The notes beneath the pieces are model-generated. The model searched no databases, was not told where the DNA came from, and saw nothing but the letters and a program-made list of their open reading frames with translations. A program made the position numbers and the translations under genes. Shown here in pieces: positions 8,355 through 15,571 of a stretch of 46,153 nt of DNA. Source of the DNA: Candidatus Woesebacteria bacterium GW2011_GWC1_42_9 (GTDB lineage: Bacteria; Patescibacteriota; Microgenomatia; UBA8517). The first letter of the stretch is position 1. Each line of letters opens with the position of its first letter. Location: positions 167,028-213,180 of the forward strand of contig LCET01000001.1 in the NCBI GenBank assembly GCA_000995185.1. The letters are read 5' to 3'.

Positions 8355-9194
8355 ATGGCTGAAGAAGTACTTCAAATAGCAGTAAACGAGTTGCAACCTA
8401 ATCCTTTGCAGCCACGGGGAGTGATTACTCCGGAAAGCTTGGTAGACTTGGTCGATTCCATAAAGGAGCATGGCATTTTGGAGCCTTTGGTGGTAGCCAA
8501 AACCCCTGCAGGATTTCAAATAATTGCTGGCGAGAGGCGCTGGAGAGCATCCAAATTAGCGGGGCTTTCTCATGTCCCAGCTATTGTCCGAGAGACTACT
8601 CCCAAAGGAATGCTTGAGATGGCACTAGTTGAGAATGTTCAGAGGGTGAATTTGAATGCACTTGACCGTGCTCAAGGGTTTGAGCGGTTAATGAATGAAT
8701 TTGGACTTACCACAAGCGAGATTGCAGTGAGGATCGGGAAATCTGTGGCATATGTTTCGAATACCATGAGGCTTTTGACCCTTCCGGATGCCTTGAAAGA
8801 TGGTCTTTTGTCTAGTTTAATTACTGAGGGGCATGCAAGAGCCCTGGCTTCGATAGATGATCCGGATTTGATGGTTGAAGCATACAAAATTATTTTGAGA
8901 GAGTCTGGTTCGGTGAGGCGAGCCGAAGAGCTGGCAAGGAGGATGAAGGCTCGTTCTAAACAAGAGCCAAAGCCAAAAGCAAATATCCATCAAACCATGA
9001 TTGTCTCTGAAGAAATTGACCGTTTGAGGGATGAAATGCACAACGCCTTGAAAGCAAAGGAAGAAAAGGATGGGTTTACTCAAGTAAAGCTATCCCGTTC
9101 AAGGGCTCAAACCAGAATAACTTTTGTGTTTAAGGGTAATCCGGATGAAACGGAAGAAAAGCTTCAGAGGATATTTAAGGGGATTACCAAGTAA
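8355..9194 (+). CDS. parB: ParB/Spo0J-family partition protein
   Basis: This 279-residue protein has the ParB N-terminal CTP-binding domain with G-E-R-R-W-R-A-S at residues 59-66 and the L-V-E-N-V-Q-R box near 100-106. A helix-turn-helix follows (about 118-140: T-T-S-E-I-A-x-R-I-G-K-S-x-A-Y-V-S-N). The C-terminal part is charged and likely dimerises. ParB loads at parS sites and spreads as a CTP clamp for chromosome segregation. No parA is adjacent. I did not find a palindromic parS-like site near the gene. Confidence 0.9.
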   Translation: MAEEVLQIAVNELQPNPLQPRGVITPESLVDLVDSIKEHGILEPLVVAKTPAGFQIIAGERRWRASKLAGLSHVPAIVRETTPKGMLEMALVENVQRVNLNALDRAQGFERLMNEFGLTTSEIAVRIGKSVAYVSNTMRLLTLPDALKDGLLSSLITEGHARALASIDDPDLMVEAYKIILRESGSVRRAEELARRMKARSKQEPKPKANIHQTMIVSEEIDRLRDEMHNALKAKEEKDGFTQVKLSRSRAQTRITFVFKGNPDETEEKLQRIFKGITK

Positions 9195-9196
9195 CT

Positions 9197-9751
9197 TTAA
9201 TAGATAGGTTCGTCGATGCCGCCAATCTCACTTATTGGCCAGTACACCACCCAGGCTCTTCCGGTGATTTTATCGCGTGTAATCGGGCCGAAAGCGCGTG
9301 AATCAAGTGAATGTGGTCGATTATCTCCCATTACCACGTATGAATTTGCCGGAACAGTTGCCGGTCTTCCCTCCTGCAGATAATTACCCCCTTTAATCAC
9401 CAGGTCCTGAGGCAAGTAGCTTTCATTCAACGTCTGGTCGTTTACATAAACCCTACCTTGCTTCACCATCACACTATCTCCTGGAAGCCCGATTATCCGT
9501 TTGATATATTCGTCGGTGTAATTTGGAGGAGCCTTAAAAACGACCACATCCCCCCTCTGAGGTTCTCTCATAAATCGATAAGTCACTTTATCTGTCAGCA
9601 AATACTCGCTGTTGTGGAAATTTGGCTCCATTGAAGCACCCTTAATTTTATGCGGCTGGAGCACAAGGAGATAGATGAATAAAAAAATTGAGACCGAGAA
9701 AATAATTACTTGGACGGTATCCAGGATAAATCCAATTAGTCTTTTGATCAC
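9197..9751 (-). CDS. lepB: Signal peptidase I
   Basis: This 184-residue membrane serine protease removes signal peptides. One membrane segment (about residues 8-32) precedes the catalytic box G-A-S-M-E-P-N (Ser40). The general-base Lys84 lies in Y-I-K-R-I-I-G-L-P-G-D, and M-G-D-N-R-x-x-S-x-D-S-R-x-F-G follows near 137-150. A longer frame runs to a TTG at 9787, but that TTG is the first part of a TTGAAA -35 box whose -10 (TATAAT) ends 6 bases before GTG 9751. I therefore place the start at GTG 9751. The gene is convergent with parB. Confidence 0.92.
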   Translation of the reverse strand: MIKRLIGFILDTVQVIIFSVSIFLFIYLLVLQPHKIKGASMEPNFHNSEYLLTDKVTYRFMREPQRGDVVVFKAPPNYTDEYIKRIIGLPGDSVMVKQGRVYVNDQTLNESYLPQDLVIKGGNYLQEGRPATVPANSYVVMGDNRPHSLDSRAFGPITRDKITGRAWVVYWPISEIGGIDEPIY

Positions 9752-9757
9752 GTAATC

Positions 9758-9787
9758 ATTATATTCGCGATAGGGTCGGGCTTTCAA
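9758..9787 (-). promoter_or_regulatory. lepB promoter, leaderless
   Basis: On the minus strand: TTGAAA (9787-9782), 18-base spacer, TATAAT (9763-9758), then 6 bases to GTG 9751. The predicted transcription start coincides with the start codon. Confidence 0.7.
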
Positions 9788-9797
9788 CCGTCGAAAT

Positions 9798-9806
9798 TGA
9801 TATAAT
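9798..9806 (+). promoter_or_regulatory. tRNA-Val promoter (extended -10)
   Basis: TGA followed by TATAAT (9801-9806), 11 bases before the tRNA 5' end. No good -35 is visible, as is common with an extended -10. Confidence 0.65.
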
Positions 9807-9817
9807 AAGTATGTTTT

Positions 9818-9889
9818 GAGCTCGTGGCTCAGTGGTAGAGCGTCCCGTTCACATCGGGAAGGTCGCTGGTTCGAGTCCAGCCGAGCTCA
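9818..9889 (+). tRNA. tRNA-Val (anticodon CAC)
   Basis: The cloverleaf is complete. Acceptor GAGCTCG pairs with CGAGCTC, D-stem GCTC with GAGC, and the anticodon stem TCCCG with CGGGA around CAC at 9850-9852. The T-arm has a canonical GTTCGAGTC. The discriminator is A and CCA is not encoded. A 65-codon ORF with a strong ribosome-binding site and then a terminator follow, so the tRNA and ORF may share one transcript. Confidence 0.95.
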
Positions 9890-9921
9890 CTAACAAACTT
9901 TGATCGAGAGGAGGTTCAGAC

Positions 9922-10119
9922 ATGTTAGATATGATAATTGCAATTGGCATTGCAAATGGAATATCAATATTTATTAGAATTGAGGGCGATATCGTGATAA
10001 TAGGAATTTATGATTCACAGATTTGTCGACAGATCACATGTCAGATAAGAACTGTTAAAGAGCTTGTTGTAGCCAGTAACGGGCTTCTTGAGGAGGTTGG
10101 TGTGATTTCGTTGTCGTGA
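9922..10119 (+). CDS. Small hypothetical protein behind tRNA-Val
   Basis: This 65-codon ORF is not recognised. It is supported by a strong Shine-Dalgarno run (GAGAGGAGG, 9906-9914) placed 7 bases before ATG 9922, and by a terminator 6 bases after the stop. The product is isoleucine-rich in its first half (M-I-I-A-I-G-I-A, then I-S-I-F-I-R-I), carries C-R-Q-I-T-C-Q in the middle and a charged-to-hydrophobic tail. It has no confident membrane segment. It may be read from the tRNA-Val promoter. A real small protein is likely but not proven. Confidence 0.55.
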   Translation: MLDMIIAIGIANGISIFIRIEGDIVIIGIYDSQICRQITCQIRTVKELVVASNGLLEEVGVISLS

Positions 10120-10125
10120 GTGGGT

Positions 10126-10167
10126 GGGTGCGTATGACTTGGCACAGTATGCGCACCCATATTTTTG
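10126..10167 (+). terminator. Terminator after tRNA-Val and small ORF
   Basis: GGGTGCG (10126-10132) pairs with CGCACCC (10152-10158), extended inward by T-G, A-T and T-A pairs. The 3' arm is followed by ATATTTTT. Confidence 0.7.
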
Positions 10168-10176
10168 GGATAATTG

Positions 10177-10182
10177 TATAAT
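10177..10182 (+). promoter_or_regulatory. -10 box of the glycosyltransferase operon, leaderless
   Basis: TATAAT ends 6 bases before GTG 10189, which places the predicted transcription start on the start codon. No clear -35 is visible. Confidence 0.55.
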
Positions 10183-10188
10183 GCCTCA

Positions 10189-10929
10189 GTGAAAACTTCG
10201 GTAGTCATACTTACAAAAAATGAAGAAAGGAATATTAAAAAGTGTTTAAAAAGTGTTTATTTTAGTGAAGAAATTATATTAATTGATGATTATTCTACGG
10301 ACAAAACAGTTAGTATAGCCCGTAGGAATGGGGCGAAAATATATAAACGTCATTTGTACGATGATTTTAGTAAACAGAGAAATTTTGGACTTAAGAAAGC
10401 CAAGAATAAATGGGTTTTGTTTCTGGACGCTGATGAAGTACTAAGCCCGGAATTGGCCAAAGAAATTCAAAGTTTAGGCGCAACGGACACTCAAGGATAT
10501 TTTCTCAAAAGACGCGACTACTTTTTAAATAAAAAAATTTTAGGCGGTGAGAGTGGGGGAGTATGGCTTTTAAGATTAGGGAGGAAGAGTGCTGGAAAGT
10601 GGGACCGTGCAGTTCATGAGCACTGGGAAATTAATGGGAAAACTCAGAGATTAAAAAATTATCTTTACCACTCCCCTCACCCGAGTTTTTTAAGCTTGAT
10701 CTCAAAAATTAATTATTATTCGGATTTGCATGCAATTGAAAACGAAAAGGAGGGGAAAAATCCGTCTTTGATTAAAATAATATTTTTCCCAATGGCAAAA
10801 TTTATTTATAATTTTGTGTTTAGGCTTGGCCTTCGTGATGGTACTCACGGATTTGTCTTAGCAGTTGCGATGTCATTTCACTCTTTTTTGTCTTGGAGCA
10901 GTCTATATTTAGATGATCAAAAAAAATAA
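10189..10929 (+). CDS. Family 2 glycosyltransferase (WaaE/KdtX-like)
   Basis: This 246-residue GT-A enzyme opens with S-V-V-I-L-T-K-N-E-E-R-N-I, typical of family 2. The nucleotide-binding I-D-D-Y-S-T-D is at about 32-38 and the metal-binding F-L-D-A-D-E at 78-83. The segment R-D-Y-F-L-N-K and the late R-D-G-T-H-G-F motif are found in the subgroup often annotated as LPS core glycosyltransferase. The sugar and acceptor cannot be read from sequence. GTG 10189 was chosen over an upstream TTG because the -10 box covers the region between. It overlaps the next membrane gene by 17 bases, which points to one glycan-assembly operon. Confidence 0.85.
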   Translation: MKTSVVILTKNEERNIKKCLKSVYFSEEIILIDDYSTDKTVSIARRNGAKIYKRHLYDDFSKQRNFGLKKAKNKWVLFLDADEVLSPELAKEIQSLGATDTQGYFLKRRDYFLNKKILGGESGGVWLLRLGRKSAGKWDRAVHEHWEINGKTQRLKNYLYHSPHPSFLSLISKINYYSDLHAIENEKEGKNPSLIKIIFFPMAKFIYNFVFRLGLRDGTHGFVLAVAMSFHSFLSWSSLYLDDQKK

Positions 10930-12049
10930 TTTTTCTAAACTTCTTATATTCTTAATTTTTGTTTTGCTGCCTTTTGGACAACTCCCGGGTTTTTTGATCG
11001 ACCGATTAGTTAAAATTTCGTTTACCATCCACCCGATTGATATCGTTGTCATAATATTGGGATTAATTAATTTTAATCTTAAGCTAGCAAGAGCCGTTAT
11101 TTTTGTTTCGCTATTTTCCTTAGCCCTGTCTTTGGGTTTTTTTGACCCAGGCAAGGTCGTATTTGGGTCGTTATATCTAATAAGATTTATTTTTTATCTT
11201 ATATTCCCCTTTGTTATCAGAAAATATGTTGGTGAGGACGTAGGCAACAAAAAGTCTCTTGTAAATCTTTTGGTTGCGATCGGGGTAGTGATTGCAATTA
11301 TTGGTTTTTGTCAGTATTTATTTTTTCCTGACTTACGGTCACTCAAATATTTCGGCTGGGATGATCATTATTTTCGGCTGGTTGGGGCTTTTTTGGACCC
11401 GGCTTTTATGGGGATTATGTTGGCTTTGGCAATATTGGCTAGCCTATTCACCTCGACTATGTGGGTTACCTTGCTTATGACTGTCGCTCTCTCTTTAACT
11501 TATTCGAGAGCAAGCTATTTAAGCCTAATTATTGGCTTGATTGTACTTTCGTGTTTTAAGAAATCTTTTGTTAAATCGTCATTGGCGATAATAATATTTT
11601 TGCTTTTATCCATGCCGCTCCTCCCGCGTCCGAAGGGAGAGGGGGTGAATCTCTTGCGAACAAACTCAATCGTCCAAAAAAACGACAACCTGGGCTTGTC
11701 CTACAAAATAGTCAGTAAATATCCGGTTTTTGGAGTTGGATTTAATAATATTTGTCAAGCGCGGTCTTTGATTGAAAAAGACTTGCCTGTAAATTCATGT
11801 AGTGGCTTGGATAATAGTATGCTGTTTATCGTCGCAACAACGGGAGCAGTCGGGGCAATGATTTTTGTTAGCTTCGGTATAAATCTTTGGGTGAAGACTA
11901 AAAAGAATAATTCAGGACTATTGTTCAAAGTATCCCTTGTGGCAGTGATTGTTCATTCACAATTCACTAACACTCTTTTTTATAATTTTATTTTATTGTG
12001 GCTTGGAATACTGATTGGGATTAGTAGAAATTTTAAGGAGAATAGCTGA
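10913..12049 (+). CDS. O-antigen ligase/Wzy-like polytopic membrane protein
   Basis: This 378-residue protein is almost wholly made of membrane segments (about ten) with one longer extracytoplasmic loop near residues 235-290. That loop contains K-Y-P-V-F-G-V-G-F-N-N, the local pattern of the WaaL/Wzy ligase-polymerase superfamily. Such proteins join or polymerise lipid-linked glycans outside the membrane. The overlap with the glycosyltransferase supports a shared surface-glycan role. Its 3' end overlaps the convergent Ig-like gene by 17 bases. Which activity (ligase or polymerase) cannot be decided. Confidence 0.75.
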   Translation: MIKKNNFSKLLIFLIFVLLPFGQLPGFLIDRLVKISFTIHPIDIVVIILGLINFNLKLARAVIFVSLFSLALSLGFFDPGKVVFGSLYLIRFIFYLIFPFVIRKYVGEDVGNKKSLVNLLVAIGVVIAIIGFCQYLFFPDLRSLKYFGWDDHYFRLVGAFLDPAFMGIMLALAILASLFTSTMWVTLLMTVALSLTYSRASYLSLIIGLIVLSCFKKSFVKSSLAIIIFLLLSMPLLPRPKGEGVNLLRTNSIVQKNDNLGLSYKIVSKYPVFGVGFNNICQARSLIEKDLPVNSCSGLDNSMLFIVATTGAVGAMIFVSFGINLWVKTKKNNSGLLFKVSLVAVIVHSQFTNTLFYNFILLWLGILIGISRNFKENS

Positions 12050-12746
12050 CCGAGATTGCGACCTCCGATTCGTTTCCGGCAAGGTCGACGACTAGAAAAT
12101 TTAAGGTATTTTCTCCATCGCTTAGGGTATAGGGATGAGAGAATTTTCCTCCTCCTCCGACCACAATCACTCTTTCATTTATTGTGACACTGGTCTCAAG
12201 CTCTGTTTCGCCCTCAATTGTGATTTGCTTATCTTTTCCAAAGAAGCTTTGTCCGTTTTTGGGATTAGTGATATTGATTTCAGGTTTAGTAATGTCATAG
12301 CTTATGTTGTAAGTTTGGGTAGGTTTGCTTGTATTGCCCCCTTCGTCTACTGTAACTGCGGAAAGTGAATTTTTATCCCTTGTGAGAGTGAAGGAACTTG
12401 AGAAATCGCCGTCGATATCCGTGAGAATTTCTTTTTCTGTCCCATTTAGTGTAATAATAACCTTCGACTCTGGCTCAGCACTTCCTTTTACAATCAGCCG
12501 CGGGTCATTTGTCTGCTCTGGCAGAGAGTCTATTTGGGGTGGTGCTGGGGGGGTATCATCGGTGACTTCGAAAATGGGCGAGCGGCCAGTTGCACTAGCC
12601 AGTAAATTGCTAACCTTCGCTGTCAATGAAAATCCATAGGTAAAGATAAAGATAATCAGCAACACCGTAAGAGCGCCAAAAACAATAACACTTCGACGGT
12701 TCTTTTTTTCTTCGGTCCTTGTGAGACGCGAATAATATTTTGCCAT
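12033..12746 (-). CDS. Membrane-anchored surface protein with two Ig-like domains
   Basis: This 237-residue protein has a basic N-terminus, one membrane segment (about 20-42), a short proline-rich linker (T-P-P-A-P-P) and two beta-sandwich repeats of about 80 residues. The second repeat reads P-E-I-N-I-T-N-P-K-N-G, later G-E-T-E-L-E-T-S-V-T-I-N, then D-G-E-N-T-L-N-F-L-V-V-D-L-A-G-N-E-S. That resembles bacterial Ig-like (Big_9/glucodextranase-type) modules. A structural or adhesive role outside the membrane is inferred. The ATG follows the tRNA-Thr discriminator base by a single nucleotide, so the mRNA is probably released by tRNA processing. Confidence 0.75.
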   Translation of the reverse strand: MAKYYSRLTRTEEKKNRRSVIVFGALTVLLIIFIFTYGFSLTAKVSNLLASATGRSPIFEVTDDTPPAPPQIDSLPEQTNDPRLIVKGSAEPESKVIITLNGTEKEILTDIDGDFSSSFTLTRDKNSLSAVTVDEGGNTSKPTQTYNISYDITKPEINITNPKNGQSFFGKDKQITIEGETELETSVTINERVIVVGGGGKFSHPYTLSDGENTLNFLVVDLAGNESEVAISVSYSP

Positions 12747-12747
12747 G

Positions 12748-12818
12748 AGCCCTCTGTCAGAATCGAACTGACATCGGCGGTTTACGATACCACTGCTTTG
12801 CCACTAAGCTAAGAGGGC
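12748..12818 (-). tRNA. tRNA-Thr (anticodon CGT)
   Basis: Acceptor GCCCTCT pairs with AGAGGGC, D-stem GCTT with AAGC, and anticodon stem GTGGT with ACCGC around loop ATCGTAA (anticodon CGT, reads ACG). The T-arm has GTTCGATTC. CCA is not encoded. The Ig-like protein gene starts immediately downstream. Confidence 0.93.
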
Positions 12819-12842
12819 AACTATCAAGCTCGAATAACTCAG

Positions 12843-12851
12843 AGTATAGCA
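12843..12851 (-). promoter_or_regulatory. tRNA-Thr promoter (extended -10)
   Basis: Minus strand TGC then TATACT (12848-12843), 24 bases upstream of the tRNA 5' end. It probably also drives the Ig-like gene. Confidence 0.55.
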
Positions 12852-12876
12852 CAATGCATGAAAACTGTGTCCCAAT

Positions 12877-13071
12877 TTATTTTTTTGGGTTCATGAGCAT
12901 GAGATATGCTTTCCAAAGCGCCGCGGCGCCAACTAGGACATAAACAGTTTGGGTAAGAATTGTCGCTCCGAACAAATATGTGACCAAATTAAAGTCAAAA
13001 AGTCCGACGAGTCCCCAATTTAGGCCTCCTATTACCAAAAGCACCATCGCAGGCATCCATAATTTCTTCAT
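12877..13071 (-). CDS. DUF378-family small membrane protein
   Basis: This 64-residue protein has two membrane segments. The DUF378 signature is clear: L-V-I-G-G-L-N-W-G-L-V-G-L-F-D-F-N-L-V, followed by a second helix ending L-W-K-A-Y. Function is unknown. The frame extends five codons upstream to ATG 13086, but GGGGGTGAG just before ATG 13071 is a good ribosome-binding site, so 13071 is chosen. It is divergent from the next small membrane gene. Confidence 0.8.
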   Translation of the reverse strand: MKKLWMPAMVLLVIGGLNWGLVGLFDFNLVTYLFGATILTQTVYVLVGAAALWKAYLMLMNPKK

Positions 13072-13106
13072 TTTTCTCACCCCCATTCTTTTAAGAAGCT
13101 AATTTC

Positions 13107-13136
13107 AGAATATTCTATTGTGTTTGGTGTTTGCAA
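13107..13136 (-). promoter_or_regulatory. Promoter of the DUF378 gene
   Basis: Minus strand TTGCAA (13136-13131), 18-base spacer, TATTCT (13112-13107). It overlaps the oppositely directed promoter of the DUF5652-like gene. Confidence 0.45.
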
Positions 13137-13146
13137 GTATTAGTAT
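13118..13146 (+). promoter_or_regulatory. Promoter of the DUF5652-like gene, leaderless
   Basis: TTGTGT (13118-13123), 17-base spacer, TAGTAT (13141-13146), then 6 bases to ATG 13153. Confidence 0.45.
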
Positions 13147-13152
13147 TAATTT

Positions 13153-13362
13153 ATGGAAATAGGGCGTTTTGTGTGGGGGCTTATCCCCTTTTTGGTGATT
13201 TTTATTGTTTTGGATGTTGTCCTGAGGGGAGTTGCCTTGTGGAGATCTTCAAAGAGGGATGAAAAAGGGTGGTTTGTGGCGCTTTTAGTGATTAATTCAA
13301 TAGGTATTTTTCCCCTTATTTATCTCCTTACCCATCCGGAGAAAAAGAGCAAGAAAAAGTAA
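13153..13362 (+). CDS. DUF5652-like small membrane protein
   Basis: This 69-residue protein has two membrane segments separated by a short basic loop: a first helix (about 8-30), W-R-S-S-K-R-D-E-K-G-W-F, then a second helix ending in Y-L-L-T-H-P-E and a lysine tail. The R-D-E-K-G-W-F-x-A-L-L-x-I-N-S-I-G core matches what I know as DUF5652, seen mainly in Patescibacteria; some relatives are annotated as phospholipase-D nuclease N-terminal type. Function is unknown. Confidence 0.7.
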   Translation: MEIGRFVWGLIPFLVIFIVLDVVLRGVALWRSSKRDEKGWFVALLVINSIGIFPLIYLLTHPEKKSKKK

Positions 13363-13377
13363 TTTCCTTTGGAAAAG

Positions 13378-13386
13378 TGGTATACT
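13378..13386 (+). promoter_or_regulatory. typA promoter (extended -10)
   Basis: TGG then TATACT (13381-13386). The start would be near 13393, so the transcript begins almost directly with the hairpin at 13395-13411. Confidence 0.55.
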
Positions 13387-13394
13387 GGAGCAGT

Positions 13395-13421
13395 CCCCCA
13401 GACATTGGGGGAAGTTTTTTT
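13395..13421 (+). terminator. Terminator-like hairpin directly before the typA start
   Basis: CCCCCA (13395-13400) pairs with TGGGGG (13406-13411) around a 5-base loop. Then come AAG and seven Ts (13415-13421), and the ATG follows at 13422. Shape and T-run are those of an intrinsic terminator, in the 5' leader of typA. The 3' arm GGGGGAAG is also the only Shine-Dalgarno-like sequence, so folding would hide it. Confidence 0.65.
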
Positions 13422-15281
13422 ATGAATATGAGTGAACAAAAAGATAAAAGGAATATTGCCGTTATTGCCCATGTAGACCATGGCAAGACAACACTAGTGG
13501 ATGCTCTTTTGAAACAAACTCATACTTTTCGTGAAAATGAGGAGGAGATGGGGAAGGAGCAAATTATGGATTCAGGCGACCTTGAACGTGAACGAGGGAT
13601 TACTATTTTGGCCAAAAATTGTGCAGTTGATTATAAAAATACGAAGATAAATATTATTGATACGCCTGGTCACGCGGATTTTTCAGGTGAAGTTGAACGA
13701 ACATTAGGAATGGCAGAAGGAGCACTTTTGATCGTGGATGCTCAAGAAGGACCGATGCCGCAAACAAGGTTTGTATTACGGCGTGCTTTGGAACTGGGCT
13801 TAAAGATTATTGTCGTGATTAATAAAATTGATAAAAGGTTTGCTCGCGTTCCTGAATCGGTATCTAAATTGGAAAGCCTTTTTTTAGAATTAGCAAAGGA
13901 TGAGTCTCAGCTTGATTTTCCGATAATTTATGCCATCGGGAGGCGCGGGGTTGCGTTTAATACTTTACCTGAAGATATGGAACAAAAGGGAGATATTACT
14001 CCACTTCTTGATTTGATCATAAGTCATGTACCGGCACCTAAAAATTCTCCTCTGGGGACTTTTAAAATGGTGGTTACTACGCTTGATTATGAGCCTCATC
14101 TTGGACAGATCGCTATCGGTAAAATTTTTAGAGGCAAGCTAGTTAAGGGCGAGAAAGTAATTGTCACTAACTCGCCTGGGAAAATATATAAAGTAGAGAA
14201 GGTTATGGTCCCTCGGGGCCTGGGAAGAGTTGAAGTCGAAGGCGCTGAGGCAGGCGAAATAGTGGCCATAGCCGGCGTTGATAATCTTAAAATTGGCCAA
14301 ACAATTTCTGATCCTAGTGATACGACCCCGCTTCCGGAAATCGCAGTTTCACCACCCACTTTGCATATCACCCTTGGTCCAAATACTTCCCCCCTGGCAG
14401 GCCAGGAAGGAGAGTATTCCACCGGCAGGCAAATTGAGGAAAGACTTAGAAAAGAAATAGAAACAAATCTAAGTTTAAAGGTCGAGGCACTTGGGAACGG
14501 TAAGTTTAAGGTGTCTGGAAGAGGTGAGCTTCATCTGGCGATCTTACTGGAGACTCTTCGGCGTGAAGGCTATGAAATGGAAGTCGGTAAGCCCGAAGTT
14601 ATTCTCAAAAAAATTGATGGAGTACTAAAAGAGCCGGTGGAAGAGGTAAACATTATTGTCCCTCAGGAGTTTGTCGGAGTTATAAATCAAGAAATGGGTA
14701 AACGGTATGCAAAAATTCTTAAAATGGAGGCGATTTCTGAGGAAGAAACAGAATTTATCTATCAATTCCCGACTCGCGCTATGATCGGCCTCCGCGGCCT
14801 ACTTTTAAATCTCACCAAGGGGACAGTTGTCATGAGTTCGCAAGTAATTGCCTATGAAAAAATTGGTCGGGAACTACCAAAATTAAGGCGTGGAGCATTG
14901 ATTTCGCAATCCTCAGGATCTGCTTTGGCTTATAGCCTTGAAACCGCCCAAAATCGAGGGATCACTTTTATCGATCCGGGAGAAACTGTCTATGAAGGGA
15001 TGATCATCGGCCAAAATGCGAAAAACGAAGATATTGAAATAAATGTATGCAAGGGTAAAAAACTGACAAACATGAGGAGTAAATCTTCGGACGGGATTAT
15101 CCAGTTGACCCCAGCCACGAAGCTTTCTTTGGAACAATCGCTTGATTTTCTGGAACGTGATGAGCTATTGGAGATTACCCCAAAGAGTTTGCGCTTAAGA
15201 AAAAAACATCTTACTGTTTTGGCCCGAAGGCGAATAAACCGCGCCGCCCGCTCGAGCCAAGCCACCCAAGCGATGATTTAA
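13422..15281 (+). CDS. typA: TypA/BipA translational GTPase
   Basis: This ribosome-associated GTPase of about 619 residues is related to EF-G. The N-terminal GTPase domain shows A-H-V-D-H-G-K-T-T-L (G1), R-G-I-T-I-L-A (G2), D-T-P-G-H-A-D-F (G3) and N-K-I-D (G4). The BipA-specific C-terminal part includes the G-R-G-E-L-H-L-A-I-L segment and N-V-C-K-G-K-K-L-T-N. Starts at ATG 13422 and ATG 13428 (M-S-E-Q-K-D-K) are both possible; the frame upstream of them runs through the leader hairpin. The stop is followed, with no gap and in the same frame, by repeat fragment C1. Confidence 0.95.
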   Translation: MNMSEQKDKRNIAVIAHVDHGKTTLVDALLKQTHTFRENEEEMGKEQIMDSGDLERERGITILAKNCAVDYKNTKINIIDTPGHADFSGEVERTLGMAEGALLIVDAQEGPMPQTRFVLRRALELGLKIIVVINKIDKRFARVPESVSKLESLFLELAKDESQLDFPIIYAIGRRGVAFNTLPEDMEQKGDITPLLDLIISHVPAPKNSPLGTFKMVVTTLDYEPHLGQIAIGKIFRGKLVKGEKVIVTNSPGKIYKVEKVMVPRGLGRVEVEGAEAGEIVAIAGVDNLKIGQTISDPSDTTPLPEIAVSPPTLHITLGPNTSPLAGQEGEYSTGRQIEERLRKEIETNLSLKVEALGNGKFKVSGRGELHLAILLETLRREGYEMEVGKPEVILKKIDGVLKEPVEEVNIIVPQEFVGVINQEMGKRYAKILKMEAISEEETEFIYQFPTRAMIGLRGLLLNLTKGTVVMSSQVIAYEKIGRELPKLRRGALISQSSGSALAYSLETAQNRGITFIDPGETVYEGMIIGQNAKNEDIEINVCKGKKLTNMRSKSSDGIIQLTPATKLSLEQSLDFLERDELLEITPKSLRLRKKHLTVLARRRINRAARSSQATQAMI

Positions 15282-15512
15282 GAGCTGGTCACCGTACTTT
15301 GCTCGAACCTATTTAGCCAGGATGAGTATATCAAAGGATATCTACTCGACCCCGATTTGCCACTTATTACCAAAGTAAAAATCGGTCTTTACTACTACAT
15401 CACCAGTGACCTTATTTTACAACTAAACGTATTTAAAGACTATCTTGAGAAAATAAATCCATTTCTATTTTTAGAAGTATTTGGTAAACGATGCAAGGAT
15501 CAAAAATATTAA
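15282..15512 (+). pseudogene. Repeat fragment C1 (5'-truncated copy of the gene at 17575)
   Basis: These 76 in-frame codons begin right after the typA stop and have no start codon. The translation (E-L-V-T-V-L-C-S-N-L-F-S-Q-D-E-Y-I-K, ending K-D-Q-K-Y) matches residues 11 to near the end of the ORF at 17575-17844, with a two-codon deletion near the middle. Roughly four of five bases agree by eye over the first half. It is a decayed copy left at a recombination boundary. From here to 15571 I see only a small inverted repeat (TTTGCC/GGCAAA at 15539-15553). Confidence 0.75.
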
Positions 15513-15571
15513 TGAGTGATTAATAATTTCAAGGTTCATTTGCCTTTGGCAAAGTTAACATACCCAAAAAT

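Noticed and set aside
9751-9787. TTG start at 9787 for lepB, adding 12 residues
   Set aside because: The TTG is part of the TTGAAA -35 box of a good promoter whose -10 lies within the extra codons.
15539-15553. Terminator between C1 and the PLD-like gene
   Set aside because: TTTGCC/GGCAAA forms a small hairpin but no T-run follows on either strand.
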